Assembly: GCA_047975215.1 (NCBI GenBank)
Contig: JBKEDD010000129.1
Coordinates: 74,044-138,043 of the forward strand
From: JAGRMG01 sp047975215
Lineage (GTDB): Bacteria > Pseudomonadota > Alphaproteobacteria > Rhodobacterales > Rhodobacteraceae
DNA: 64,000 nt
Direction: 5' to 3'
Position 1 is the stretch's first letter. Each line of letters opens with the position of its first letter. A program made the position numbers and the translations under genes. The notes beneath the pieces were generated by a model, which was not told the DNA's origin, ran no database searches, and saw only the letters and a program-made list of their open reading frames with translations. Below, piece by piece: positions 51,940 through 60,092 of the stretch.

Positions 51940-52803
51940 TCAGTTGCGTACCGAGGGCGCCTCGACCGACAGCCCGTTGCCGCGGCTGGCGACATATAGT
52001 TCAAGCGCGACGAATTCGTCGCTGCCCGGCTTGAAAGTCTCGGCGCGGGTATCGCGCACGCACCCCTTGAAGCGGCCATGTGCGGTGTTCAGCTTGGTGT
52101 TCTTCAGCCGGTACACCGGAAAGCCGTTGATCTGGCCCTGGCTCAGATGATCGGCCCGGATCATGTTGTCATAGTTCTGTTCGTGGCAATTGGCGCAGGA
52201 CAGTTGCAACTGGCCATAGCGGGTATAGTAGATCTCCTTGCCCTTCGCCCAGGTTTCGGCCGCCGGTCCGTCGATGGTCACGTTGACGGGCATGCCGCGC
52301 GACGGCACGCTGATCAGCGCCTCCATGGCGACCATGTCGCCGCCGGTATATTTCCAGGGCTTCGCACCCATGCGGTTCTCGCGACAGTCGTTGATCTGCG
52401 CGACCAGCGTGCGTACCTCGCCTGCTTCTTCGTTCCACCTGGGATAGACGGCGCGCACGCCTTTCATGGATTCCATCGGATTGCCGTGGCAGACCGAACA
52501 GGACTTGCCTTCGCTTCCGTCCACCGTATTCCAGGCGTCCATCGCCTTGTCGACGAAGACCATCCCCGGGTTGTCGAAATCGTCGATCTGCAATGCCTGG
52601 GTCTCGGTCGTCCTGAAGGTCCAGCCAGAGCGGATTTCCGGCAAGGCCCCGTTCAGATGTTCCGGCGCGGGCGCCCGTGTGACCATCTCGATCTCGCCGT
52701 TCACGACAAGCTTTGCGTTCTCGTCCCCGCTGGCGGCCGTCGCGACCATGCAGGCCGCCGCCGCGAGCGCGGACAGGGCTTTGCGCCCCCTTGTTCTGGT
52801 CAT
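51940..52803 (-). CDS. soxA: SoxA: dihaem cytochrome c, catalytic subunit of SoxAX
   Basis: 287 residues with a signal peptide (~1-26). Haem sites are CSVCH (102-106) and CANCH (203-207). The active-site Cys is C248 in GRFKGCVRDTRAETF, which forms a persulfide haem ligand. SoxAX links thiosulfate oxidatively to the SoxY cysteine. ATG 52803 is used in preference to 52824. It lies 27 bp after soxZ in the order soxXYZAB. Confidence 0.95.
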   Translation of the reverse strand: MTRTRGRKALSALAAAACMVATAASGDENAKLVVNGEIEMVTRAPAPEHLNGALPEIRSGWTFRTTETQALQIDDFDNPGMVFVDKAMDAWNTVDGSEGKSCSVCHGNPMESMKGVRAVYPRWNEEAGEVRTLVAQINDCRENRMGAKPWKYTGGDMVAMEALISVPSRGMPVNVTIDGPAAETWAKGKEIYYTRYGQLQLSCANCHEQNYDNMIRADHLSQGQINGFPVYRLKNTKLNTAHGRFKGCVRDTRAETFKPGSDEFVALELYVASRGNGLSVEAPSVRN

Positions 52804-52830
52804 GCGCTTGATCCTCCCTGTCACGGCCGT

Positions 52831-53160
52831 TCAGCCAACCGCGATCGTCTTGTTGTCTTCATAGACCGATCCGTCGTCGTCGTACCATTTGAACGCGAAC
52901 TCGCCGGCTTCGGGCACCTTGGCCTCGAACTGGATGTAGGGATTGGTCGATATGGCCGGTTCCATCGTGATGTCGACCACCGGCTGGCCGTTGAAGTCGC
53001 AGGTGAACCGGTTGATGATCGAACGCGGGATCGGATTGCCGTCGCCGTCCTTGCGCTGGCCGCTTTCCATCTTGTGGCTGATCAGCGTCTTGATGGTCAC
53101 CGTCTCGCCGGCTGATGCCGAGGACGGAACCTTGATGCGGGGTTTTACACCGGATGCCAT
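52831..53160 (-). CDS. soxZ: SoxZ: sulfur-carrier complex subunit
   Basis: 109-residue immunoglobulin-like protein, MASGVKPRIKVPSSASAGE at the start, then LISHKMESGQRKDGDGNPIPR and EFAFKWYDDDGSVYEDNK. It partners SoxY and presents its carrier arm to SoxAX and SoxB. It has no signal peptide of its own; SoxYZ is exported by the Tat signal of SoxY. Confidence 0.96.
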   Translation of the reverse strand: MASGVKPRIKVPSSASAGETVTIKTLISHKMESGQRKDGDGNPIPRSIINRFTCDFNGQPVVDITMEPAISTNPYIQFEAKVPEAGEFAFKWYDDDGSVYEDNKTIAVG

Positions 53161-53204
53161 TTTCGGGTTTCTCCTTGGTTCGGGAAGGGGTCGCGCGGGC
53201 GGTC

Positions 53205-53621
53205 TCAGCCGCCGCAGCCCCCGATGGTCACCTTGACGGTCGCGCCAGCACGCCGGAACGAACCGTCGGCCATCTTCGCCACCGCAACTATGTCCTGCGT
53301 CTTGGCCAGGCGAATACGCATGGCGGCCGACTGGCTTCCGGCCAGCGGACCGAAATTGATCGTCGCCACCTTGGGGCTCGGGTTGCCGGTCGCGACGATG
53401 CGGATCGCGACGGCACCGGGCGCGCTGACCGATATCGGCACGGTGTTGCCGTTCTCGGCGATCTCGGGCGCGTCCAGCGTGACGCCACCTTCCGCGATGT
53501 CGGCGCCTCCGGTGAAATCGGCGATCTCGTCCTCGACCGACGCCAGCACCGCAAACGGCGCCATGGTCAGGGCCGCGGCCCCAAGCCCCAGGGCCAGGGT
53601 ATCACGACGTGTGAACTGCAT
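53205..53621 (-). CDS. soxY: SoxY: sulfur-carrier protein
   Basis: 138 residues. A Tat signal (MQFTRRDTLALGLGAAALTMAPFAVLA) precedes a beta-rich domain and the swinging arm KVTIGGCGG, whose C136 carries the thiosulfate-derived sulfur. A long open frame covering soxY and soxX in another phase is an artefact. It lies 44 bp before soxZ. Confidence 0.96.
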   Translation of the reverse strand: MQFTRRDTLALGLGAAALTMAPFAVLASVEDEIADFTGGADIAEGGVTLDAPEIAENGNTVPISVSAPGAVAIRIVATGNPSPKVATINFGPLAGSQSAAMRIRLAKTQDIVAVAKMADGSFRRAGATVKVTIGGCGG

Positions 53622-53668
53622 TTCTCTCTCCCTTTGGTTTCGTGCCCGAAGGCCCGGTAAGGCCCGGT

Positions 53669-54145
53669 CTATTCTTTCAGCGTCAACAGAAAGGCCACGA
53701 CATCCTCGATTTCCTGTGCGCTCAGCAGCGGCGCAAGCGGGTCCGCCTCGGCCGCCTTGCCGGTATATCCCTTGCCCGGCCGGACAAAGCCGGTGATCTT
53801 GTAGAAAGAAGGCATCACCGAGTCCTCGAAGGTCTTCTTGGAATCGGCGACGATGCCGCGCAACTGCGCCTCTTCCCAGCGGTCGGCGGCGCCATCGAGT
53901 GTCGGCCCGACCTCGCCATGAAACGGCGCCTCGCGCAGTTTCGTGACGGCGTGGCAGGCAATGCAGTTGCCCTTTCCGCGTTCGACCATGATCCTTGCAC
54001 CGGCTACCGGATCGCCGGGTACGCCGCTGAGCGAGGCCGAAACCGCACCGTCCTCGGCAAAACTCACATCCTGCGGCGCCACCCCGCCGGCGGCCGCGGC
54101 GCCGGCAATCAGGCACACGGCAAGTGTCAGTGATGAAAGCTTCAT
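53669..54145 (-). CDS. soxX: SoxX: monohaem cytochrome c subunit of SoxAX
   Basis: 158 residues with a signal peptide (~1-19), haem site CIACH (61-65) and the distal Met in SVMPSFYKITGF. The C-terminal helix contains EIEDVVAFLLTLKE. It relays electrons from SoxA. First gene of the structural soxXYZAB-EF run. A long AT-rich upstream region (54146-54319) separates it from soxW and holds a candidate operator. Confidence 0.95.
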   Translation of the reverse strand: MKLSSLTLAVCLIAGAAAAGGVAPQDVSFAEDGAVSASLSGVPGDPVAGARIMVERGKGNCIACHAVTKLREAPFHGEVGPTLDGAADRWEEAQLRGIVADSKKTFEDSVMPSFYKITGFVRPGKGYTGKAAEADPLAPLLSAQEIEDVVAFLLTLKE

Positions 54146-54230
54146 GTTTCCTCCCGTTCGCTGCCGACCTTGATGGACGACTTATTGTCGCACCAGCCTA
54201 GGCGAGGGAACCGGCTTGGGGCAACAATAG

Positions 54231-54246
54231 ATTCATTAACTTGAAT
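54231..54246. promoter_or_regulatory. Candidate ArsR-type (SqrR/SoxR/BigR) operator upstream of soxX
   Basis: ATTCATTAACTTGAAT is a perfect ATTC-N8-GAAT inverted repeat, 86 nt upstream of the soxX start. ATTC-N8-GAAT is the motif known to me for the persulfide-responsive repressor SqrR of Rhodobacter, whose family includes SoxR and BigR. It sits in an unusually AT-rich 80-bp stretch likely to contain the soxX promoter. In Paracoccus, SoxR binds the soxW-soxX gap. Confidence 0.62.
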
Positions 54247-54319
54247 TGTTTGTTGTTGCGCGAATTATCCAAGATTTTTCAGGAAATTGCGCTTCGTCCC
54301 GGGCATTCGCAATGTCCGT

Positions 54320-54919
54320 TCATTCGGTGTTGCCATCGCCGCGTTCGCGAATCATGCGCGCATGGTATCGCTGAAAGTCCTCTTGCGTCTGGTCGAGATA
54401 GCGTTCCTCGGCCACCCAGGTCAGCAGATCGAACGTGGTGCCCGGCCCGAACGCGCCGGGCATGACCACCGCCGCCTGCTGCGCCGCAGGGCGGGTTTCG
54501 TCCAGTTCGGCAGGAAGAAAGATCAGCGTGGGCGTGAACATCACGTTCCATTTGCGCGCGGCCTGCTTTTCGATAAGGGTCTGGCCATCGGCATCCACGA
54601 TCTCGGTATCGCCATGCAGGTTGATCTGCACCGGGAAATAGCGGGTTTCCAGCAGCGCCCTGACGCGGGGATCGGTAAAGGTCTTTTCGTGCATCTGGGT
54701 ACAGTAGATGCAGCCGCGCTGTTCGACGATCAGCAGCAGCCGCTTTCCCTCGGCCTGCGCATCGGCGAAATCCTCGCGGATGTCCTTGAAGGTTTCGCGC
54801 AACCACGCGGGCTTGTGCAGCCCGTCATCGCCCATCTCCACCGCCGCCGCCGGCGACACGATCAGCATTGCCAAGAACGCGACGACCCAGGCCGCGAAAC
54901 CGTTTTGTGCCTTCGTCAT
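54320..54919 (-). CDS. soxW: SoxW: periplasmic thioredoxin
   Basis: 199 residues. A signal peptide (WVVAFLAMLIVSPAAAVE) precedes a thioredoxin fold with the active site EQRGCIYCTQMH (CxxC) and cis-Pro in MFTPTLIFL. It receives electrons from SoxV and keeps Sox proteins, mainly SoxY, in a reduced state. It is 39 bp after soxV on the same strand. An in-frame start at 54958 is not used. Confidence 0.93.
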   Translation of the reverse strand: MTKAQNGFAAWVVAFLAMLIVSPAAAVEMGDDGLHKPAWLRETFKDIREDFADAQAEGKRLLLIVEQRGCIYCTQMHEKTFTDPRVRALLETRYFPVQINLHGDTEIVDADGQTLIEKQAARKWNVMFTPTLIFLPAELDETRPAAQQAAVVMPGAFGPGTTFDLLTWVAEERYLDQTQEDFQRYHARMIRERGDGNTE

Positions 54920-54958
54920 GTCATTTCCTCCCAAACATGTCCGGGCGACAACGAACAT

Positions 54959-55696
54959 CTAGCCGATGGCCGCAAATCCCGGGAAGGTCTCGATCATCCA
55001 TTGGCCGATCAGGTTCACCCCGCCTGTGGCGATCAGCACGGCAAACACGATCAGCATCACACCCATGCCCTTCTCGACCCAGGCGAACGTGGTCCTGTGG
55101 CGCATCACGAACCCCAGGAAGGGCTTGGCGAACAGCGCCGCGACGATGAACGGTCCGGTCATGCCGACACCATAGACGAACAGCAGCAGCGCGCCGCGCC
55201 AGATATCCCCCATGCCGCTGGCCAGCATCAGGATCGACGCCAGGGCAGGCCCGACGCAGGGCGTCCAGCCAAAGCCGAAGGCAAGGCCCATCAGATACGC
55301 GCCCAGCACGGTGCTGGCCTCGGCGCTGCTTTCCATCCGGGCCTCGCGATACAGGAGCGGCACCCGGATGACGCCCAGAAAGTGCAGCCCGAATACCACC
55401 AGGATCGCGGCAGCGACGTAGGAAAGCGGCTCCAGATACTGTCCGAACAGCCCGCCAAGCGCGGTTGCGCCCATGCCGAGCGCCATGAAAATCGTCGTGA
55501 CACCCAGCGCGAAGAATACCGCCGACACCAGCAACCGGCGTTGCGCGCCCGGCGCGATGCGGCCATCGCCGCGCAGTTCGGCCATTGACAGCCCGCCCAT
55601 GTAGGACAGGTAGAACGGAACCATCGGCAGGATGCAGGGCGTGAAAAAGCTCAGCAGGCCAGCGATCAGGGCCCCGAACAACGAGATTTCCAGCAT
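54959..55696 (-). CDS. soxV: SoxV: CcdA-type membrane thiol-electron transporter
   Basis: 245 residues, six transmembrane helices. It carries the two redox cysteines in LSFFTPCILPMVPFYLSYMGG and GFGWTPCVGPALASIL. It carries electrons from cytosolic thioredoxin to SoxW. MLEISLFGALIAGLL at 55696 is the CcdA/SoxV start. It is divergent from soxS over 142 bp. The homologue ccdA is at 32605-33357. Confidence 0.94.
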   Translation of the reverse strand: MLEISLFGALIAGLLSFFTPCILPMVPFYLSYMGGLSMAELRGDGRIAPGAQRRLLVSAVFFALGVTTIFMALGMGATALGGLFGQYLEPLSYVAAAILVVFGLHFLGVIRVPLLYREARMESSAEASTVLGAYLMGLAFGFGWTPCVGPALASILMLASGMGDIWRGALLLFVYGVGMTGPFIVAALFAKPFLGFVMRHRTTFAWVEKGMGVMLIVFAVLIATGGVNLIGQWMIETFPGFAAIG

Positions 55697-55838
55697 CCGT
55701 TTCCCTTTTGTCCCGGTGCTGCACCGAAGGTGCGCCCCTGCCGCAAAGCCGGTTCGCGGGCCTTTGAAGCGCCCCCGGCTTGATCCATTCACATATTCAG
55801 ATTACGTTGCGGCATCGTGTCACGTCAACGGGGGGCGG
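55697..55838. promoter_or_regulatory. soxV-soxS divergent promoter region
   Basis: A 142-bp divergent gap. It contains ATTCACATATTCAGATTACG near 55788-55807, with two ATTC half-sites but no perfect ATTC-N8-GAAT palindrome. In Paracoccus the soxS-soxV gap is the second SoxR target. Confidence 0.4.
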
Positions 55839-56216
55839 ATGAACGCTGTCAGCAATGCCCTCTGCGCCTTGTATGCAGTTGCAGCGATCGCGATGCCGGC
55901 GGCACCGGTTGCCGCCACCGAACTGGTCATGGTCGAACAGCCCGGCTGTGCCTGGTGCGAACGCTGGAACAGCGAGATCGCGCCGATCTATCCCAACACC
56001 GCCGAGGGACGTTTCGCGCCGCTTCGCCGGGTCGATCTGCACGCCCTGCCCGGCGACCTGCACCCGCTGCGCCGCCTGACCTATACGCCGACCTTCCTGA
56101 TCGTCGAGGAGGGCCGCGAACTGGCCCGGCTCGAGGGATATCCGGGCGAACATTTCTTCTGGCCGCTGCTGGTCGGGCTGCTGGCAGAACACACCGCCTT
56201 CCGGCCGGAGCAGTGA
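55839..56216 (+). CDS. soxS: SoxS: periplasmic thioredoxin
   Basis: 125 residues. A signal peptide (~1-27) precedes EQPGCAWCERWNSEIAPIYP (CxxC active site), RLTYTPTFLIVEEGRELARLEGYPG and a short C-terminus. In Paracoccus, SoxS keeps SoxYZ active by reducing misoxidised SoxY. Here it is divergent from soxV, and no soxR (ArsR-type repressor) accompanies it. ATG 55839 follows GGGGGCGG. Confidence 0.9.
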   Translation: MNAVSNALCALYAVAAIAMPAAPVAATELVMVEQPGCAWCERWNSEIAPIYPNTAEGRFAPLRRVDLHALPGDLHPLRRLTYTPTFLIVEEGRELARLEGYPGEHFFWPLLVGLLAEHTAFRPEQ

Positions 56217-56356
56217 CCGGGCGAACCGCCTGGCGACAGCGGGCAATCCGGCCATGCCCCGGGTCTTGCCGCTGAGGGGCGGACTCCCGGGTGACATGGC
56301 ATCGCAGTTTGACTTATCGAAATCCGGGCACGACATGGGTGCGCGCCTGCGGCCGC

Positions 56357-57271
56357 TTATCTGTTCAGACAATCCGCGACAGCATCCGCCATCGCGCTCA
56401 GAAGGTCGGGATAGAGCGCCGGGCCCGGTACCAGGGTCATGCCGAGCGGGTCGAGTTCGACGACCCGCAACTCGCCGTCATCGGCGGCGGCGCGCAAGAG
56501 GCCGGCGTTCATCTGCGGTTCACCAAAGGCACAGCGCAGATCCATGGCGGCGATCCGGTCGCGCAGCGCAGCCAGCCGCGCCGGGCCCGGATCGGTGGCA
56601 TCACCCAGCGCCACGCTGCCCGCCAGTGTCAGCCCGAAGCGGTGTTCGAAATACTGGAAGGCGTCGTGAAAGGCGACATGGGGCCGGTCTCCGAGCGGGG
56701 CCAGTTGCGCCTCTATCCGTTCCGACAGGTGCGCCAGCCGATCTTGCCCCGCGGCGGCATTGGCGCGGTAGCTCTCGGCATTGGCGGGATCCAGCGCCGC
56801 CAGTTCCGCCGCGATCACCCCCAGCCACAGCGACGCGTTGTCCGGGTCCAGCCAGGCATGAGGATCCGTGCCGGCATGGTCGTGCCCATGCCCGCCATGC
56901 TCCGCGCCGCTTTCCGGCGCCATGGAGTCGCGATACTCCAGCCGGGCGGTGCCGGGATGATCCAGCAACCCGACCAGCGCCGCCTGCCCGGCCAGCGTGA
57001 CCACGGGTTTGGCCAGCCACGGCGTCAGTTCGGGCCCGATCCAGACCACCAGATCGGCGCCCTGCAGCGCCCTTGCCTGCGATGGCCTCAGCGCGGCACC
57101 GTGCGGCGACGTTCCGGACGCAACGAGAAGGTCCGGCGTGCCCAGCCCATCCATGACCTGAGCCACCAGCGAATGCACCGGAGCGATGTCGGCAACAACG
57201 CGCGGCACGTCGGCGCGCAGCGGTCCGGCCAACGCCAGGGCAAGGGTGAAAAGGGCGTACAAAGGGCGCAT
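56357..57271 (-). CDS. znuA: ZnuA: high-affinity zinc ABC transporter substrate-binding protein
   Basis: 304 residues. A signal peptide (LYALFTLALALAGPLRA) precedes metal ligands in IAPVHSLVAQVM, SGTSPHGAALRPSQ, DPHAWLDPDNA and FHDAFQYFEHRFG. A His-rich flexible loop (GGHGHDH, ~122-131) is typical of ZnuA. ATG 57271 has AGGAAA at 9 nt. It is divergent from zur with a Zur box between. Confidence 0.95.
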   Translation of the reverse strand: MRPLYALFTLALALAGPLRADVPRVVADIAPVHSLVAQVMDGLGTPDLLVASGTSPHGAALRPSQARALQGADLVVWIGPELTPWLAKPVVTLAGQAALVGLLDHPGTARLEYRDSMAPESGAEHGGHGHDHAGTDPHAWLDPDNASLWLGVIAAELAALDPANAESYRANAAAGQDRLAHLSERIEAQLAPLGDRPHVAFHDAFQYFEHRFGLTLAGSVALGDATDPGPARLAALRDRIAAMDLRCAFGEPQMNAGLLRAAADDGELRVVELDPLGMTLVPGPALYPDLLSAMADAVADCLNR

Positions 57272-57322
57272 CCGGTGGCTTTCCTGGGTGATTGAATGTT
57301 CTGGAATCATCGGATATATGTA

Positions 57323-57334
57323 ATGTTATAACAT
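57323..57334. promoter_or_regulatory. Zur box between znuA and zur
   Basis: ATGTTATAACAT, a perfect 12-bp palindrome extending to TAATGTTATAACATAT, in the znuA-zur gap. It matches the core of known Zur operators (ATGTTATANTATAACAT type) and would let zinc-loaded Zur repress both znuA and zur-znuCB. Confidence 0.85.
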
Positions 57335-57379
57335 ATCAACCCCGAGAGAGTTCGCCTCTTTCACGCCGGAATTCCGAAT

Positions 57380-57883
57380 GTGACCGCCCTCGCCTTTGAC
57401 CGCCACAACCACGACCGCTGCATCGCCGATGCGCTGAAACGGGCCGAAACCCGGTGTTGCGCGCGCCGGCTGCGGTTCACCGCCGTGCGTCGGCGGGTGC
57501 TGGAAATCCTGTTGCAGGAACACCGCGCCATCGGCGCCTATGATATCCTCGCGGTGCTGACCCGCGAGGGGCTGGGATCGCAACCGCCGGTGGCATACCG
57601 CGCGCTGGATTTTCTGGTGCGCCAGGGGCTTGCACACCGGATCGAGGGGCTGAATGCCTATGCCGCCTGCGCCCGGCCCGGTGACGGCACCGAACAGGGC
57701 ACCGAACATGCCCATGTGCCGGCGTTCCTGATCTGCCGCGGCTGCAAGGCGGTGGCGGAAACCGAAACCGGGCTGTCGCGGGGCCGTGTGGGTACCGCCG
57801 CGCGCGACGCAGGCTTCACCGTGGAACGGGTCGTAATCGAGGCCGAGGGCCTGTGCCCCGCCTGCGCCGGGACCGGGGCATGA
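57380..57883 (+). CDS. zur: Zur: Fur-family zinc uptake regulator
   Basis: 167 residues of Fur fold. The HTH domain (~25-95) contains RFTAVRRRVLEILLQEHRAIGAYDIL and PVAYRALDFLVRQGLAHRIEG. The C-terminal dimer domain has a structural zinc site (CRGCK and CPAC). Adjacent znu genes and the Zur box support zinc rather than iron. The GTG at 57380 is the likely start; the overlapping ATG at 57378 is out of frame. The stop overlaps znuC (ATGA). Confidence 0.93.
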   Translation: MTALAFDRHNHDRCIADALKRAETRCCARRLRFTAVRRRVLEILLQEHRAIGAYDILAVLTREGLGSQPPVAYRALDFLVRQGLAHRIEGLNAYAACARPGDGTEQGTEHAHVPAFLICRGCKAVAETETGLSRGRVGTAARDAGFTVERVVIEAEGLCPACAGTGA

Positions 57884-58608
57884 GCGCCGTGCCGCTGATC
57901 GCCGCGCGCGGCCTGTCGGTGCGGCTGGGCGGGCGGACCGTCCTGCATGACGTGGATGCCGCGATCTGGCCGGGCGAGATCGTGACAGTGGTCGGCCCCA
58001 ACGGTTCGGGAAAATCAACCTTTCTGCGGGCGCTGATCGGTGCGGTGCGCCCCTCGGCGGGACGAATCGAACGCGCGCCGGGGCTGCGCATCGGCTATGT
58101 GCCGCAGAAGCTGGCGATCGACGCCGCCCTGCCGATGACGGTGCAACGCTTTCTCGGCCTGCCGCGCCGGGTCGGACGGCCCGAGGCCGCGGCGGCGCTG
58201 GAAAAGGCCGGCGCACCGGGGCTGCTATCCCGTCAGATGGCCGATCTTTCGGGCGGCCAGTTCCAGCGCGTCCTGCTGGCGCGTGCGCTGCTGGACCGTC
58301 CCGACCTGCTGCTGCTGGACGAGGCGACGCAGGGGCTGGATCAGCCGGGATCGGCCGCCTTCTACCGCCGTATCGAGGCCGTGCGCGCAAAGCTTGGCTG
58401 CGCCGTGGTGATGGTGAGTCACGATTTGCATGTGGTAATGGCCGCCTCGGACCGGGTGCTGTGCGTGAACGGGCATATCTGCTGCGAAGGCGCACCCGAG
58501 ATCGTCGCCGGCGCGCCGGAATACCGGGCGCTGTTCGGAACGGGCACGCGCGGGGCGCTGGCGCTCTACCGGCACGATCATGCACATAACCACGATCACG
58601 CGGAATAG
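57880..58608 (+). CDS. znuC: ZnuC: zinc ABC transporter ATP-binding protein
   Basis: 242 residues with Walker A VGPNGSGKST, Q-loop YVPQKLAIDAALP, signature LSGGQFQRV, Walker B LLLLDEATQGLD and H-loop MVSHDLHVV. The His-rich end (HDHAHNHDHAE) is characteristic of ZnuC. It overlaps zur by 4 nt and precedes znuB by 6 bp. Confidence 0.96.
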   Translation: MSAVPLIAARGLSVRLGGRTVLHDVDAAIWPGEIVTVVGPNGSGKSTFLRALIGAVRPSAGRIERAPGLRIGYVPQKLAIDAALPMTVQRFLGLPRRVGRPEAAAALEKAGAPGLLSRQMADLSGGQFQRVLLARALLDRPDLLLLDEATQGLDQPGSAAFYRRIEAVRAKLGCAVVMVSHDLHVVMAASDRVLCVNGHICCEGAPEIVAGAPEYRALFGTGTRGALALYRHDHAHNHDHAE

Positions 58609-58614
58609 GGGCGG

Positions 58615-59409
58615 ATGCTGGACGATTTCCTTCTGCGGGCCGCGCTTGCCGGGCTTGGCGTGGCGTTGGCGGCGGCGCCTCTGGGCTGTTTCGTGGTCTG
58701 GCGGCGGATGGCCTATTTTGGCGAGGCCACGGCACATGCGGCAATCCTGGGCGTGGCACTGGCGCTGGCACTGGCGCTGCCCCTGCTGCCCTCGGTCCTG
58801 GCGGCCGCACTGGCGATGGCGGCGGCGGTATCGGCGCTGAGCGGGCGCGGCTATGCAATGGACACGCTTCTGGGAGTCATGGCGCATAGCGCACTGGCCG
58901 CCGGTCTGGTTGCCGTTGCGCTGCTGGGCGAGGTGCGCATCGACCTGATGGCGTTCCTCTTCGGCGACATCCTGGCGGTGGACAGGACCGACCTGGCGGC
59001 GATCTGGACCGGGGCCGCTCTGGTGCTTGTCCTTACCCTGTGGCGCTGGCCGGCGCTGCTGACCGCGACCCTGAGCCCCGATCTGGCCCGCGCAAGCGGC
59101 ATCGACCCCCGGCGCGAGGAACTGGGCCTGACGCTGGCGCTCGCGATCGTGGTGGCGGTGGCGATCAAGGTCGTCGGTGTCCTGCTGATCGCCGCGCTTC
59201 TGGTGATCCCGGCAGCCGCCGCACGTCCGCTGGCGCGCACCCCCGAATCCATGGCCGCGGGCGCGGCCGCGCTGGGCGCCCTTTCGGCGCTGGGCGGGCT
59301 GTGGGCGGCCTTGCTGCTGGACACGCCCGCCGGGCCCAGCATCGTCTGCGTGGCCGCGCTGCTGTTCGTGCTCACAACCTCCATCGGCGCGCTCCGCGGG
59401 CATCGCTGA
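58615..59409 (+). CDS. znuB: ZnuB: zinc ABC transporter permease
   Basis: 264 residues, about seven to eight membrane helices of the ABC-3 family. It opens MLDDFLLRAALAGLGVALAAAPLGCFVVWRRMAYFGEATAH. Later parts include GVLLIAALLVIPAAAARPLARTPE, the conserved coupling region. Last gene of zur-znuC-znuB. Confidence 0.95.
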   Translation: MLDDFLLRAALAGLGVALAAAPLGCFVVWRRMAYFGEATAHAAILGVALALALALPLLPSVLAAALAMAAAVSALSGRGYAMDTLLGVMAHSALAAGLVAVALLGEVRIDLMAFLFGDILAVDRTDLAAIWTGAALVLVLTLWRWPALLTATLSPDLARASGIDPRREELGLTLALAIVVAVAIKVVGVLLIAALLVIPAAAARPLARTPESMAAGAAALGALSALGGLWAALLLDTPAGPSIVCVAALLFVLTTSIGALRGHR

Positions 59410-59442
59410 GCGCGTTTCGGGGGCCGCGGCCGGTGCCGCGCC

Positions 59443-59925
59443 CTACCCGGCGCGCTTCATCCGCGCCATGATGTCGGTCTTCAGCACGAACTGGTGATAC
59501 AACGCGCCAAGGATGTGCAGTACGATCAACGCCAGCAGCAGGATGCGCATCACCTCATGCGCCTCTGCCGCCGCCCCGACGCCGCCGAACCATGCCGCGG
59601 CGCCCGAGACCGGCATCAGCAGCAACAGCGCATAAAGGCCCACATGCGTCAGCCTGGCGATCCAGTGCATCGCCAGCGGTTCCTCCGACGGAAAGGGCGG
59701 CGCGCCACGCGACCGGCGCAGGACGATCCGCCAGATCATCAGGGCCAGAATCAGCGCCCCGCCGATCACATGCGCCGCGATCAGCGGGTGAAAGGCAATT
59801 TCCTGCCCCCGTTCGATTTTGCCCCAGGCCTGTGAGATATGTTCATGCAGCAGGTATTGCGGCACGATCAGCAGGAAGATCACCCAGTGAAGCGCGATCT
59901 GGGCGCGGGAATATCCGGTCGGCAT
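59443..59925 (-). CDS. Cytochrome b561 family protein
   Basis: 160 residues, four membrane helices, with the haem-b histidines seen in QIALHWVIFLL, LIAAHVIGG and VLHILGALYHQF. It would oxidise quinol or serve as a superoxide:ubiquinone oxidoreductase of the CybB type. Two ATGs lie at 59931 and 59925; the second has AAGGA at 8 nt and is preferred. It converges with znuB. Confidence 0.87.
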   Translation of the reverse strand: MPTGYSRAQIALHWVIFLLIVPQYLLHEHISQAWGKIERGQEIAFHPLIAAHVIGGALILALMIWRIVLRRSRGAPPFPSEEPLAMHWIARLTHVGLYALLLLMPVSGAAAWFGGVGAAAEAHEVMRILLLALIVLHILGALYHQFVLKTDIMARMKRAG

Positions 59926-60092
59926 GGGCATGATCCTTTCATGTGTTTCCTGACCATATGGCAGCCCCGCCCGCCCCGAAACAGCCTCAACCGGCCTGCG
60001 TCCATTCGCCCCGCGTCGCCCGGGGCAGCGCATGGGCCAGCGAAAACACCGGCAGGATACCGGCGCCCGCCGGCCTCGCGCCGGCGGCTGCA

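Noticed and set aside
53205..54116. 303-residue fusion of soxY with upstream sequence
   Set aside because: The upstream part is soxX read out of frame. SoxY has its own Tat signal and start at 53621.
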